A stretch of DNA of 40,269 nucleotides from Desulfobacteraceae bacterium (GCA_011389515.1 JAABUA010000026.1:1-40269); one strand, 5' to 3'; positions 18,036 through 25,870 are shown, counted from the stretch's first letter. Made by a program: numbers and translations. Notes: generated by a model not told the origin, from the sequence alone.

Positions 18036-18659
18036 ATGAAAACCAAACATCTGAAAAATATCCTGCTTCAGCATGCGTTGCCGAAATCACCCTCGGTAAG
18101 GATTTTTCAACCTGCAAGCGTGCTCATGCCGCTTTTTGAAAAAGACAACGAGGCCCACTTGCTTGCGGTGCTCAAGGCGGATACCGAAGGCTATCCATGG
18201 CGAAACCAGGTCGCGTTGCCCGGGGGGCGGGTGGATGGAAGCGATAAGAGCACCATGACGACCGCCTACCGTGAAGTAAAAGAGGAATTGAACATCAATG
18301 CTTCGCAGATTGAAATGATTGGTTCCCTGGGATATTTCCAGACCATTCGGGAAATTGAGATAGAGGCGTTTGTGGGCTTCTGGAGCGGGGACCGCTCCGG
18401 TTTGCGCTTCGATCCCCAGGAAATTTCAACCACGCTGGAAATCCGTCTTGACGACCTCATAAAAACCCATGTGGAAAAGAATTACGTGGGGAGGCGGCCG
18501 GATGTATTCAATCTGATTTACCCGGCGGGCACACAATCGGATAACGGCGTCGTTGTATGGGGGGTGACCGCCATTATACTCCATTTCTTTCTCGAGCACC
18601 TGCGAATGATTTCGCCCGAAAATTTCAATGGCATCCGGAAAAATCGGTCATTTCTCTGA
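18036..18659 (+). CDS. Nudix hydrolase, CoA pyrophosphatase-like
   Basis: A 207-residue Nudix protein. The segment WRNQVALPGGRVDGSD (55-70), then TTAYREVKEELNI (75-87), matches the Nudix box in the form found in CoA pyrophosphatases, where GQVAFPGG precedes it. Such enzymes split CoA or its oxidised forms into 4-phosphopantetheine and adenosine diphosphate; other nucleotide diphosphates are possible. ATG 18036 is preferred; a GTG two codons upstream is an alternative. It follows the thioredoxin gene by 26 bases, and its last 12 bases overlap the convergent membrane protein gene. Confidence 0.85.
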   Translation: MKTKHLKNILLQHALPKSPSVRIFQPASVLMPLFEKDNEAHLLAVLKADTEGYPWRNQVALPGGRVDGSDKSTMTTAYREVKEELNINASQIEMIGSLGYFQTIREIEIEAFVGFWSGDRSGLRFDPQEISTTLEIRLDDLIKTHVEKNYVGRRPDVFNLIYPAGTQSDNGVVVWGVTAIILHFFLEHLRMISPENFNGIRKNRSFL

Positions 18660-18944
18660 TTTTCGGCGTCTTGAAAAACGGATGACCAGCGAGATGAAAA
18701 GTCCTGCGCTAATAACGAAAAGCAGCGACGGTACCCACAAGATCCAGGGTTCATGGTATGCCGCTGCCACCCGGATGCCGACGGTGGCAAAAAGAGCGAT
18801 TCCCAGCGTTACAAATGCCCCGATAATGCATGCTATGCCGGAGTCATGCCAGGGAACGGGCGCTTTTCTGAACATGGGATTGTTTTCAAGCTGCATGGCT
18901 GTTCTCTTTTTTCCGGGGTTTTCTTTGGGTTTCCGTGTTTCCAT
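18648..18944 (-). CDS. Small two-helix membrane protein, unknown function
   Basis: A roughly 98-residue protein with a basic N-terminus (METRKPKENPGKKR), two hydrophobic spans (about 40-60 and 68-88) and a basic tail RFSRRRKSEK. The segment FRKAPVPWHDSGIACIIGAF precedes helix one. I do not recognise the family. Its end overlaps the convergent Nudix gene by 12 bases. The start is uncertain: ATG 18944 has no clear ribosome site, and ATG 18896 (MQLENNPMFR) is also possible. It stands alone on its strand, divergent from the ChaN-like gene. Confidence 0.6.
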   Translation of the reverse strand: METRKPKENPGKKRTAMQLENNPMFRKAPVPWHDSGIACIIGAFVTLGIALFATVGIRVAAAYHEPWILWVPSLLFVISAGLFISLVIRFSRRRKSEK

Positions 18945-19028
18945 CGCGGGCCCGGGCAATTGCTTTGTTGGCCCTGATGGGTGGCTGACAGTTGCACTGG
19001 AGTTATAATTCTTTGCATGTATCAATAG

Positions 19029-19105
19029 ACATGATGATCAGGAACACCTCGTAGGGCCCACATTCTTTGGGAATATTTATCGCGCCTATACAAGAATGCA
19101 AATAT
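19029..19105. repeat. Dispersed repeat, copy A (partner at 25795-25847)
   Basis: It starts ACATGATGATCAGGA (19029-19043) and ends CAAGAATGCAAATAT (19091-19105), both identical to copy B. The TTTATC..G.CTAT stretch before the end is also shared. The middle differs in length: copy A carries about 31 bases where copy B has 8. It lies in the 5' region of the ChaN-like gene, and a TATAAT at 19119-19124 follows it. Confidence 0.65.
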
Positions 19106-19153
19106 TTTTAGTATAGCATATAATTTCCAAGCCGTTAAAAGCAAGGAGGTTTT

Positions 19154-20062
19154 TTGAAAACCCCGGTCTCAGCTCTTTTTCTGATGTTTTTCCTTCTTTC
19201 CGGTTGTGCCGCCTTGCGCGGACCTGATGCCGTGCCGCAAGCGGAATCGTACCCGGTCGATACGATCCTTGCCGCAGAAACACAGAAAGTGGTTTCTTTT
19301 GAAACCATGATCGCGGACCTTGAAACCGTTTCCGTCGTGTACGTGGGGGAGGCCCACATCAATCCCGCACATCACGAAATTCAGCTCCGCGTACTCAAAG
19401 CGCTGTATGAAAGGCATCCCGGCAAAATCGCGGTTGGAATGGAAATGTTTGCCCGCCCGTACCAGGCATTTTTGGCCAAGTGGGTCGACGGCGGGCTTTC
19501 AGAGGAAGCGTTTCTCAAAAAAACCCACTGGTATGCCAATTGGCGATATGATTTTTCCCTGTACCGCGACCTGTTGAACGAGATACAGCAAAACCGGATT
19601 CCGCTTTTCGGGCTCAATATCGAGTTCCATATACCCTCCAAAATTGCTGCCGGAGGCATTGACTCCCTGCTTCCGTACCAGGCCCGACAGCTTCCCGACA
19701 GGATCGATCTTACGGATGTCGAACACCGGGAACACGTGAGGCAGGTGTATGACAAACATGCCGACCGCATTACCCAAAGGTATGATTTTGAAAATTTTTA
19801 CGCCGCCCAGGTCGTGTGGGACGAAGCAATGGCGGAAGCGGTGAGTCGTCATGCAAACGACCGGCTGCTGGTGGTCTTTGCCGGAAACGGCCATATCCTT
19901 CGGGGCTTTGGCATACCCGAGCGGGCGCGTTTTCGAACCGGCCTTTCCTACCGAACGGTCATGCCCCACAAAGATGGAGAACCCGTTGATTTTTCCGTGG
20001 CGGACTATATCTGGATTGCACCTTCCGTCCAAAGACCCGGTTTCATGGGAAATGATTCATAA
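19154..20062 (+). CDS. ChaN-like haem-binding lipoprotein
   Basis: A 302-residue lipoprotein: signal peptide with lipobox LSGC, acylated Cys18. The mature domain has VVYVGEAHINPAHHEIQLRV (61-80), the glutamate/histidine motif of the ChaN/Tiki superfamily (Cofac_haem_bdg). VGMEMFARPYQ and LVVFAGNGHILRGFGIPERA follow, with further conserved histidine and glycine. ChaN of Campylobacter binds paired haems and is tied to iron uptake, while related Tiki proteins are metalloproteases, so the exact role is open. TTG 19154 is preceded by a strong AAGGAGG. The gene is monocistronic; nrdD follows after 196 bases with its own promoter. Confidence 0.85.
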   Translation: MKTPVSALFLMFFLLSGCAALRGPDAVPQAESYPVDTILAAETQKVVSFETMIADLETVSVVYVGEAHINPAHHEIQLRVLKALYERHPGKIAVGMEMFARPYQAFLAKWVDGGLSEEAFLKKTHWYANWRYDFSLYRDLLNEIQQNRIPLFGLNIEFHIPSKIAAGGIDSLLPYQARQLPDRIDLTDVEHREHVRQVYDKHADRITQRYDFENFYAAQVVWDEAMAEAVSRHANDRLLVVFAGNGHILRGFGIPERARFRTGLSYRTVMPHKDGEPVDFSVADYIWIAPSVQRPGFMGNDS

Positions 20063-20097
20063 GGCAACTTTTTTCCCCGGAGTTTGCGGGTAAAAAA

Positions 20098-20147
20098 ACA
20101 CAATATATTGAATTTTCCATTGACAATTTTCAATATATAGTTAAATT
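20098..20147 (+). promoter_or_regulatory. NrdR-type double operator over the nrdDG promoter
   Basis: Two 16-bp boxes share the core CAATATATwG: ACACAATATATTGAAT (20098-20113) and TTTCAATATATAGTTA (20128-20143). They are exactly 30 bases apart, about three helical turns. They fit the NrdR-box consensus, which occurs in pairs before ribonucleotide reductase genes. A promoter is interleaved: TTGACA (20120-20125), 16-base spacer, TAAATT (20142-20147). Box 1 lies upstream of the -35 and box 2 fills the spacer, an ideal layout for ATP/dATP-controlled repression of nrdDG. Confidence 0.8.
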
Positions 20148-20258
20148 TAGGTACAAAGACAATTTCGTCTATCGTGTTGAAACAGTGAAACGATCTCAGT
20201 GCCCGAGCGGAAAACCAGGGTTTTTCGTTAAGGAACGTCTCAGAGTGGAGGATGCTGC

Positions 20259-22352
20259 ATGTTTACCCATATAAAGAAAAGAAATGGCCGGATTGATGAA
20301 TTCGATTCTTCCAAGATCACTGCTGCCATTGCCAAGGCCGGAAATGCAACCGGTGAATTCGACGAGCACACCGCAAAGAAGCTGACATTGCGCGGGTTGT
20401 CGCTCGCCCATGAGATGCAGCTTTCCAGTCCGCCAGAAGTTGAAGAAATTCAGGACATTGTAGAGCGGGTGCTGATAGATTCCCCGTATTTTAAAACGGC
20501 CAAAGCCTACATCATTTATCGGGAGCAGCATTCCCAGATACGGAGCATCGCCACGGCCGCCAACGTGGAGCTGGTTGAAAACTACGTGCAGAAACTCGAC
20601 TGGAAGATCAAGGAAAACTCCAATATGAGTTATTCCCTCCAGGGGCTTAACAATTACATTTCTTCCGATATCACGGCCGAATACTGGCTGAACCGGATTT
20701 ATCCGCCCGAAGTGAGGCGGGCGCATAAAAACGGGGACCAGCATATCCACGACCTCAGCCTTCTGTCTGTCTATTGCGTGGGGTGGGATCTCGTGGACCT
20801 GCTCAAAAGCGGCTTCATGGGCGTATCGGGCAAGGTGGAAAGCGCGCCTCCCAAACATCTTCGCTCCGCATTGGGGCAGGTGGTGAATTTTTTCTATACG
20901 CTGCAGGGGGAGGCCGCAGGGGCGCAGGCGGTATCCAATTTCGATACGCTGCTGGCCCCGTTTATCCGTTTTGATCAATTGTCCTACCGGGAAGTCAAGC
21001 AGGCGCTCCAGGAATTCGTCTTCAACATCAATATTCCGACCCGTGTCGGATTCCAGACGCCCTTTACCAACATCACGATGGATCTCAACGTGCCGTCCGT
21101 ATTCAAGGATTCCCCGGTAATCATCGGCGGGGAATACCAGGATGTCACGTATGGGGATTTCCAGGCCGAAATGGACCTTTTCAACCGGGCGTTCGCAGAG
21201 ATCATGATGGAAGGGGATGCGCGGGGGCGTGTGTTTACCTTTCCCATTCCCACGTACAATATTACCGCTGATTTCGACTGGGACAATCCCAACCATGACT
21301 ACATCTGGAAGATGACCGGAAAATATGGGATTCCTTATTTTTCCAATTTCGTCAACTCGGACATGTCCCCCGAAGACGCGCGTTCCATGTGCTGCAGGCT
21401 GCGCCTCGACAACCGTGAACTCCAGAAGCGGGGCGGCGGCTTGTTCGGTGCCAACCCACTGACCGGTTCCATCGGCGTGGTGACCATCAATCTCCCCCGT
21501 ATCGGATATCTTGCCGAAAGCAGGGAGGACTTTTTCGAACGCCTGAAGAATCAGGCGGAAATCGCCAAGAAAAGCCTTGTGATCAAACGGAAGGTTCTCG
21601 AACGTTTTACCGAGCAGAACCTCTATCCGTATTCCCGCTTTTACCTGAGGGCCGTCAAAGAGAGAACCGACGCATACTGGGCCAACCACTTCTCCACCAT
21701 CGGCATTATCGGCATGAATGAGGCCTGTCTCAATTTTATCGGGCAGGATATCGGAGAACCCGAAGGGCGGGCTTTTTCCATTGAAGTGCTGGATTATATG
21801 AGACAACTCCTTGAGAATATTCAGGAAGAAACCGGGGAAATCTTCAACCTCGAGGCCACCCCCGGGGAAGGAACGGCATACCGGCTTGCCCTTATCGACA
21901 AAAAAACATACCCGTCGATACTCTGTGCCAATGAGAGCGAATTTCAGGAGGGAGCGGATCCCTTTTACACCAATTCGAGCCAGTTGCCCGTCAATTATAC
22001 GGATGATGTTTTTGAAGCGCTGGAACTTCAGGACGAACTCCAGGTCAAGTATACCGGTGGAACGGTTTTTCATATTTTCCTGGGAGAGCAGATAAACCAT
22101 TTTGAAGCGACCAAGCACCTGGTTCGGAAGATAACCGGCAACTTCCGCCTTCCGTATTTCACGATCACGCCGACGTTCAGCGTGTGTTCCGATCACGGCT
22201 ATTTCAGCGGCAATTACGAAGCCTGTCCCACGTGCGGCGCGGCAACCGAAGTCTATTCCCGGGTCGTTGGCTACTTGCGCCCCGTCCAGCAGTGGAACAA
22301 CGGCAAGCAGCGCGAGTTTGATGCCCGAAGGACCTATAAGATTGCCTCCTGA
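20259..22352 (+). CDS. nrdD: Anaerobic (class III) ribonucleoside-triphosphate reductase
   Basis: A 697-residue glycyl-radical enzyme that makes dNTPs from NTPs without oxygen. Residues 3 to about 92 are the ATP-cone, the allosteric on/off domain (KKRNGRIDEFDSSKITAAI). The catalytic barrel includes GDQHIHDLSLLSVYCVGWD, FNINIPTRVGFQTPFTN and SMCCRLRLDNRELQKRGGG. The C-terminus carries the zinc site CSDHGYF...CPTCG and then RVVGYLRPVQQWNNGK, where Gly671 is the expected radical glycine. Length is typical. GGAGG precedes the ATG. The nrdG start overlaps its stop by one base (TGATG), and a paired NrdR operator covers its promoter. Confidence 0.95.
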   Translation: MFTHIKKRNGRIDEFDSSKITAAIAKAGNATGEFDEHTAKKLTLRGLSLAHEMQLSSPPEVEEIQDIVERVLIDSPYFKTAKAYIIYREQHSQIRSIATAANVELVENYVQKLDWKIKENSNMSYSLQGLNNYISSDITAEYWLNRIYPPEVRRAHKNGDQHIHDLSLLSVYCVGWDLVDLLKSGFMGVSGKVESAPPKHLRSALGQVVNFFYTLQGEAAGAQAVSNFDTLLAPFIRFDQLSYREVKQALQEFVFNINIPTRVGFQTPFTNITMDLNVPSVFKDSPVIIGGEYQDVTYGDFQAEMDLFNRAFAEIMMEGDARGRVFTFPIPTYNITADFDWDNPNHDYIWKMTGKYGIPYFSNFVNSDMSPEDARSMCCRLRLDNRELQKRGGGLFGANPLTGSIGVVTINLPRIGYLAESREDFFERLKNQAEIAKKSLVIKRKVLERFTEQNLYPYSRFYLRAVKERTDAYWANHFSTIGIIGMNEACLNFIGQDIGEPEGRAFSIEVLDYMRQLLENIQEETGEIFNLEATPGEGTAYRLALIDKKTYPSILCANESEFQEGADPFYTNSSQLPVNYTDDVFEALELQDELQVKYTGGTVFHIFLGEQINHFEATKHLVRKITGNFRLPYFTITPTFSVCSDHGYFSGNYEACPTCGAATEVYSRVVGYLRPVQQWNNGKQREFDARRTYKIAS

Positions 22353-23053
22353 TGAACATCGGCGGTTTTGAAAAATACAGCTTCATTGATTATCCGGGAT
22401 TCATCAGCAGTGTCGTTTTTACCCGCGGGTGCAACTTTCACTGCCCGTACTGCCACAACCCGGAACTGGTGCGGCAGGTAGAGGGCGAGCCGGCCGCTTC
22501 ATTTTCCCAGGAAGACATCCTGACTTTTTTTGAAAAACGCCGAAAATTCATCGACGGTGTCGTCATTACGGGGGGTGAGCCTTTTCTCCAGCCGCATCTG
22601 CCTGCATTCTGTAAGAAAATCAAATCAATAGGCCTTTCCGTAAAGATCGACACAAACGGATCCATGCCCGAAATGCTTTCGGATCTCATACAAAACCGTC
22701 TTGTCGACTATATCGCCATGGATATCAAGACCGACCCGGATCGCTACTTTCCAGTGATCGCACGTGATATCGAACCGATGCGGATCAGAAGCGCCGTTAA
22801 TGTCATACTCGCCTCAGGCCTTCCCCACGAGTTCCGAACCACCTGTGTTACGCCGATCGTTGATGAGGCGGCGTTTCATGTCATTGCCGATCTTGTCCGC
22901 GGCGCCTCCCTTTACGCCCTTCAAATCCCCCGTTGTGAAAAAGTGCTGGACCCGTCATTTTTTGCGCAGCACAGGCAGCAAACCTCTGCAGTCGAGCTGG
23001 ACGTTTTTGCGTCGATTCTTTCCCCCAGTGTGCACCAGTGCATTATTCGATAG
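22352..23053 (+). CDS. nrdG: Anaerobic ribonucleotide reductase activating protein (radical SAM)
   Basis: A 233-residue radical SAM activase that installs the glycyl radical on NrdD. The 4Fe-4S motif is CNFHCPYC (Cys27, Cys31, Cys34), followed by the SAM-binding VVITGGEPFLQ (70-80) and KIDTNGSMPEML. It is longer than the E. coli enzyme (about 154 residues) and matches the longer NrdG2-type form common in strict anaerobes. The one-base overlap with nrdD implies coupled expression under the NrdR operator. The SAM-dependent reaction and partner are known for the family; pairing with this NrdD follows from adjacency. Confidence 0.93.
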   Translation: MNIGGFEKYSFIDYPGFISSVVFTRGCNFHCPYCHNPELVRQVEGEPAASFSQEDILTFFEKRRKFIDGVVITGGEPFLQPHLPAFCKKIKSIGLSVKIDTNGSMPEMLSDLIQNRLVDYIAMDIKTDPDRYFPVIARDIEPMRIRSAVNVILASGLPHEFRTTCVTPIVDEAAFHVIADLVRGASLYALQIPRCEKVLDPSFFAQHRQQTSAVELDVFASILSPSVHQCIIR

Positions 23054-23068
23054 CAATTTGAAATTTTG

Positions 23069-23098
23069 TTGACAAACACCCTACTGCTCCGCTATAAA
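23069..23098 (+). promoter_or_regulatory. Sigma70-type promoter for the acyl-CoA dehydrogenase unit
   Basis: TTGACA (23069-23074), 18-base spacer, TATAAA (23093-23098). The roughly 95-base leader that follows contains an inverted repeat, GCGATCT (23137-23143) and AGATCGC (23152-23158), without a T tract. This could be an operator or leader hairpin. Confidence 0.6.
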
Positions 23099-23198
23099 AA
23101 ACTTTCCGCTTACGTTAACTTTTTCGGGCATTACAAGCGATCTCAAAAAAAAGATCGCGCCCGCACCTGTACCGGTTTACATTTTCAGGAGTCTACTG

Positions 23199-24440
23199 AT
23201 GTTTGATTATTTGTTATCCGAAGAAGGCGTTACGATTCGCGACGAGGCAAGGGATCTCGTAAAATGGGTTCCCCGCCAGATGATCCTCGACATGGACAAC
23301 GACAAGATACAGTTTCCGCGGGAATTTTTGCAGGAAGCCGGCCGCAGAAATCTTATGGGCTGCCGCTATCCGGATCAATGGGGGGGGAGAAACCTGGACT
23401 GGGTGACCACGTGCGCCGTAATGGAAGAGGTCGGGACCCTGGGGTATATTTTTGCCTGCACATTCGGCGTGGGTGCAGAGCTCGTATGCGATGCCATCAT
23501 CCTGCACGGCACCGACGAGCAGAAGGAAAAATACGTATCGCCGCTGTTGAAGGGAGACCTGTTCGCGGCGGAATGCCTTACCGAGCCCCGGGGCGGGTCC
23601 GACTTCTTCGGCACCACCACGACGGCCGAAGACAAGGGGGATTATTTTCTCGTAAACGGCCAGAAACGGTTTATTGTCGGCGCCGAAGGGGCCGATTATT
23701 TCCTGGTCTACGCAAAGACAGACCCTGAGGCGAAACCGCACGAGGCCTTAACGTGTCTTATCATCGACCGGGGGCCCGGCGTTGAAACCTCCTATTTGTA
23801 CGGACTTATGGGATGCCGCGGCGGCGGCGCCGGCCGCCTTGTTTTCAAGGATGTGAAAGTGCCCAAGGAAAACGTGGTCGGCAGGATAAACGGTGCATAC
23901 GCCGTTTTCAACACCATGATGATACCGGAAAGACTCGGTACTGCAGCCATGACCATCGGCAGCGCGCGTCCTGCCCTGGATATCGCAACCGGTTATACCA
24001 CCCGCCGCAAGGCCTTTGGAACCACCATCAACAATTTCCAGGGCGTAAACTTCCAGGTGGCGGAAGCAGTGATGCTGTTGGATGCCTGCCGTTCCTTGAT
24101 TTATGCGACCGCAAAGGCGGTGGATACCGGACAGGATTCCCGCAGAATCCGGCGAATGGTTTCGGAATCCAAGAAATTCGTTACCGAATCATGCCAGAAG
24201 GCCGCCAACAATGCGATGCAGGTAATGGGCGGCATCGGCTACACGAACATATTTTCCATCGAAAGAATTGTCAGAGACCTTCGGCTGGCGTCCATCTGGA
24301 CCGGAAGCAACGAAATCATGTCCGTGATCATTGCCAGCGAATGGTACCGGGAATATTTTAAGAACAAGGACAGGCGCGTTCGGGATTTTGAAAACGACGC
24401 AGCGGAAGCGGACGCGCCGGAAGAAAAAATATATGAATAG
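23199..24440 (+). CDS. Acyl-CoA dehydrogenase family protein
   Basis: A 413-residue FAD enzyme that should introduce an alpha-beta double bond into a CoA thioester and pass electrons to electron-transfer flavoprotein. The FAD/substrate segment AECLTEPRGGSDFFGTTTTA (124-143), TTRRKAFGTTINNFQGVNFQ (267-286), QVMGGIGYTN (341-350) and the C-terminal WTGSNEIM are all conserved. The usual catalytic glutamate of the C-terminal motif (YEGT in medium-chain enzymes) is Thr368 here. Glu244 in MIPERLGTAAM sits where isovaleryl- and long-chain acyl-CoA dehydrogenases keep theirs. The substrate is unknown; glutaryl-, cyclic- or branched-acyl-CoA are options. An acidic tail follows residue 395. A small membrane protein gene follows after 34 bases. 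Confidence 0.88.
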   Translation: MFDYLLSEEGVTIRDEARDLVKWVPRQMILDMDNDKIQFPREFLQEAGRRNLMGCRYPDQWGGRNLDWVTTCAVMEEVGTLGYIFACTFGVGAELVCDAIILHGTDEQKEKYVSPLLKGDLFAAECLTEPRGGSDFFGTTTTAEDKGDYFLVNGQKRFIVGAEGADYFLVYAKTDPEAKPHEALTCLIIDRGPGVETSYLYGLMGCRGGGAGRLVFKDVKVPKENVVGRINGAYAVFNTMMIPERLGTAAMTIGSARPALDIATGYTTRRKAFGTTINNFQGVNFQVAEAVMLLDACRSLIYATAKAVDTGQDSRRIRRMVSESKKFVTESCQKAANNAMQVMGGIGYTNIFSIERIVRDLRLASIWTGSNEIMSVIIASEWYREYFKNKDRRVRDFENDAAEADAPEEKIYE

Positions 24441-24474
24441 GCAGAAAAAAAAAGGCACAAACGGAGATAGCTAA

Positions 24475-24675
24475 ATGGGAATCGCCGATGCAATAAAAGC
24501 AATCGCCCTTCTTATCGCCGCAGCGTTGGTGGGCAATTGGTATCTATCCGAAGTGAAAAAGGCAAAACAGGAAAAAGCAGCGTGGTATAAACCGTACATA
24601 TCAATACCGGGCATATTGATTTTTCTTGCGGCAATAGGCCTTCCCATCCTTGTCTGGTTCATGGGAAAGCCGTAA
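24475..24675 (+). CDS. Small two-helix membrane protein downstream of the acyl-CoA dehydrogenase
   Basis: A 66-residue protein with hydrophobic spans at about 5-23 and 43-62, joined by a basic segment SEVKKAKQEKAAWYKPY. Its ribosome site (CGGAGATAG) is good and it lies 34 bases after the acyl-CoA dehydrogenase, followed by a terminator hairpin, so both genes form a two-gene unit. No family is recognised. It might anchor the dehydrogenase or its electron acceptor to the membrane; that is inference from position only. Confidence 0.7.
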   Translation: MGIADAIKAIALLIAAALVGNWYLSEVKKAKQEKAAWYKPYISIPGILIFLAAIGLPILVWFMGKP

Positions 24676-24694
24676 AAAAAGCAGTCCTCCTGGC

Positions 24695-24738
24695 GTAGCG
24701 GCGTGATGCATTGAAACGTCAATGTATCGCGCCGCTAC
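24695..24738. terminator. Long hairpin between convergent genes, bidirectional terminator
   Basis: Two 20-base arms (24695-24714 and 24719-24738) pair with only two G-U-type mismatches around the loop AACG. T-rich stretches lie downstream on both strands (CTTTTTATTCTTTTC on plus; GCTTTTTTTAC on minus). It separates the acyl-CoA dehydrogenase unit from the minus-strand hypothetical gene. Confidence 0.7.
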
Positions 24739-24744
24739 AAACCA

Positions 24745-25083
24745 TCACTTTTTATTCTTTTCTAATTCTATCTTGTACCAGCAGGCAAAATCAAACATTC
24801 CCAAGAAACGTTCATCCTCGTTAATAATCCCCAGGCAGATTTCAAAGGCGCCTTTTCTGTAGTCGTTTCCATGGGCATCAAGATTACGGGATTTCAAAAA
24901 TTCCTGGAGAAGCGTCTGGGAGGTCCGTTTGGTGCCGTCCATCCGTATATCCACCGGATCTTTGGGCTCGGCAAAAGGGTTCCATTTTTCATATCCCTTT
25001 TTCAATATGTGTTTTTGCCTGCGCGGGGACATGGCGTCAAATATCAATTTTTTCCGCAGGTCGTCATTATCGGGTTCCGTCAT
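24745..25083 (-). CDS. Conserved-looking hypothetical protein (112 residues)
   Basis: A soluble, charged protein starting MTEPDNDDLRKKLIFDAMSP. RRQKHILKKGYEKWNPFAEPKDPVDIR (21-47) is rich in basic and aromatic residues, and the end is FDFACWYKIELEKNKK. I do not recognise a domain. It starts 17 bases after the YkgJ-like gene on the same strand, so the two are almost certainly co-transcribed. A bidirectional hairpin follows. Coding is supported by spacing and codon use like the neighbours. Confidence 0.7.
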   Translation of the reverse strand: MTEPDNDDLRKKLIFDAMSPRRQKHILKKGYEKWNPFAEPKDPVDIRMDGTKRTSQTLLQEFLKSRNLDAHGNDYRKGAFEICLGIINEDERFLGMFDFACWYKIELEKNKK

Positions 25084-25100
25084 TGTTTCCCCCTGTTTGT

Positions 25101-25766
25101 TTAGGACTCCTCTTTTTCCTCATCAACGGGCATTCCTAAGTATTCTTCGTTATACTCCGTCAGCATAGCCATGGAAACCGGCACCAGAACATCGGGGAGA
25201 CCGACCCGTCTGGAATTGATGCGCTTTACGAGTTCCGTTGAAAGCGCAATCAACTGGTCTTGAATAATGTCCATGTTGACCGTCGGGTACTTGCTTCCCT
25301 TTACAAAACCGGACAGGCCGCAGGTTCTGCCCGACCCGCCAATGGCAAGGGGGACGCCGTAAATTCGGCATGCAAGCGGTCTGTGGGGATACAGACTGCA
25401 AAGATCTTCGTCGCTTAACATGGGGCAGCGGATCCGTTTTTTTCCCATGTCTTCAACGACGGAAGTCTCTTCCTGTCCTTCCTGCGCGGCTTTAAAGGCC
25501 TCCCGTTTTAGTTTGTATATTTGCCTGTCTGCCGTGTTGGCTTTTTCAAGCATATTTTCCAACGCTTGGCCGGTGAATGTTTCCTTGAATTTGTGATTCA
25601 GATATAACGCTTCAACCAGGGTCAGATCAAAAAGCGCATAGCAGCAATCCGTGCATCCCGGTTTGCACAACACCAGATCCGGATGCATGTCGTATACCCT
25701 TTGAAACGCCTCGTCTACTTTTGCGGCCAGCGTTTCGTATTTTTCAAAAAAAAACGTAAAATCCAT
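25101..25766 (-). CDS. YkgJ family cysteine-cluster protein (putative zinc or iron chelator)
   Basis: A 221-residue protein with the cysteine pattern of the YkgJ/CxxCxxCC family: CKPGCTDCCYALFDLT (Cys34, 38, 41, 42), then CPMLSDEDLC (Cys114, 123), HRPLACRIYGVP (Cys133) and Cys149. Eight cysteines of this spacing suggest a metal or Fe-S site; no reaction is established for the family. ATG 25766 has AAGGAG just upstream, while the frame extends to 25889 through a repeat and the parS site, which are not coding. The gene follows mnmE on the same strand, with parS between them, and leads into the hypothetical gene at 24745-25083. Confidence 0.85.
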   Translation of the reverse strand: MDFTFFFEKYETLAAKVDEAFQRVYDMHPDLVLCKPGCTDCCYALFDLTLVEALYLNHKFKETFTGQALENMLEKANTADRQIYKLKREAFKAAQEGQEETSVVEDMGKKRIRCPMLSDEDLCSLYPHRPLACRIYGVPLAIGGSGRTCGLSGFVKGSKYPTVNMDIIQDQLIALSTELVKRINSRRVGLPDVLVPVSMAMLTEYNEEYLGMPVDEEKEES

Positions 25767-25794
25767 TATTGACTCCTTATGTTTGTTACAATTC

Positions 25795-25847
25795 ACATGA
25801 TGATCAGGATAACCCTGTTTATCCTGTCTATCCAAGAATGCAAATAT
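25795..25847. repeat. Dispersed repeat, copy B (partner at 19029-19105)
   Basis: It shares ACATGATGATCAGGA (25795-25809) and CAAGAATGCAAATAT (25833-25847) with copy A. Its middle forms a hairpin: CAGGATAA against TTATCCTG. It lies immediately beside the parS site in the space between mnmE and the YkgJ-like gene. Confidence 0.65.
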
Positions 25848-25854
25848 AGTAAAA

Positions 25855-25870
25855 TGTTTCACGTGAAACA
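25855..25870. other. parS: parS centromere site (ParB-binding)
   Basis: TGTTTCACGTGAAACA is an exact match to the widely conserved 16-bp parS sequence first defined in Bacillus subtilis and bound by ParB/Spo0J. The palindrome continues perfectly by four A/T pairs on each side (25851-25874). It is intergenic, between mnmE and the YkgJ-like gene. parS sites cluster near chromosome origins, which fits the rpmH-rnpA-yidD-yidC-jag-mnmE cluster here. I saw no second exact copy in the window. Confidence 0.93.

Noticed and set aside
20196-22196. Minus-strand open frame of 666 codons opposite nrdD
   Set aside because: It is a mirror of the third-position pattern of nrdD; the protein matches no family I know and lies wholly antisense to an unmistakable gene.
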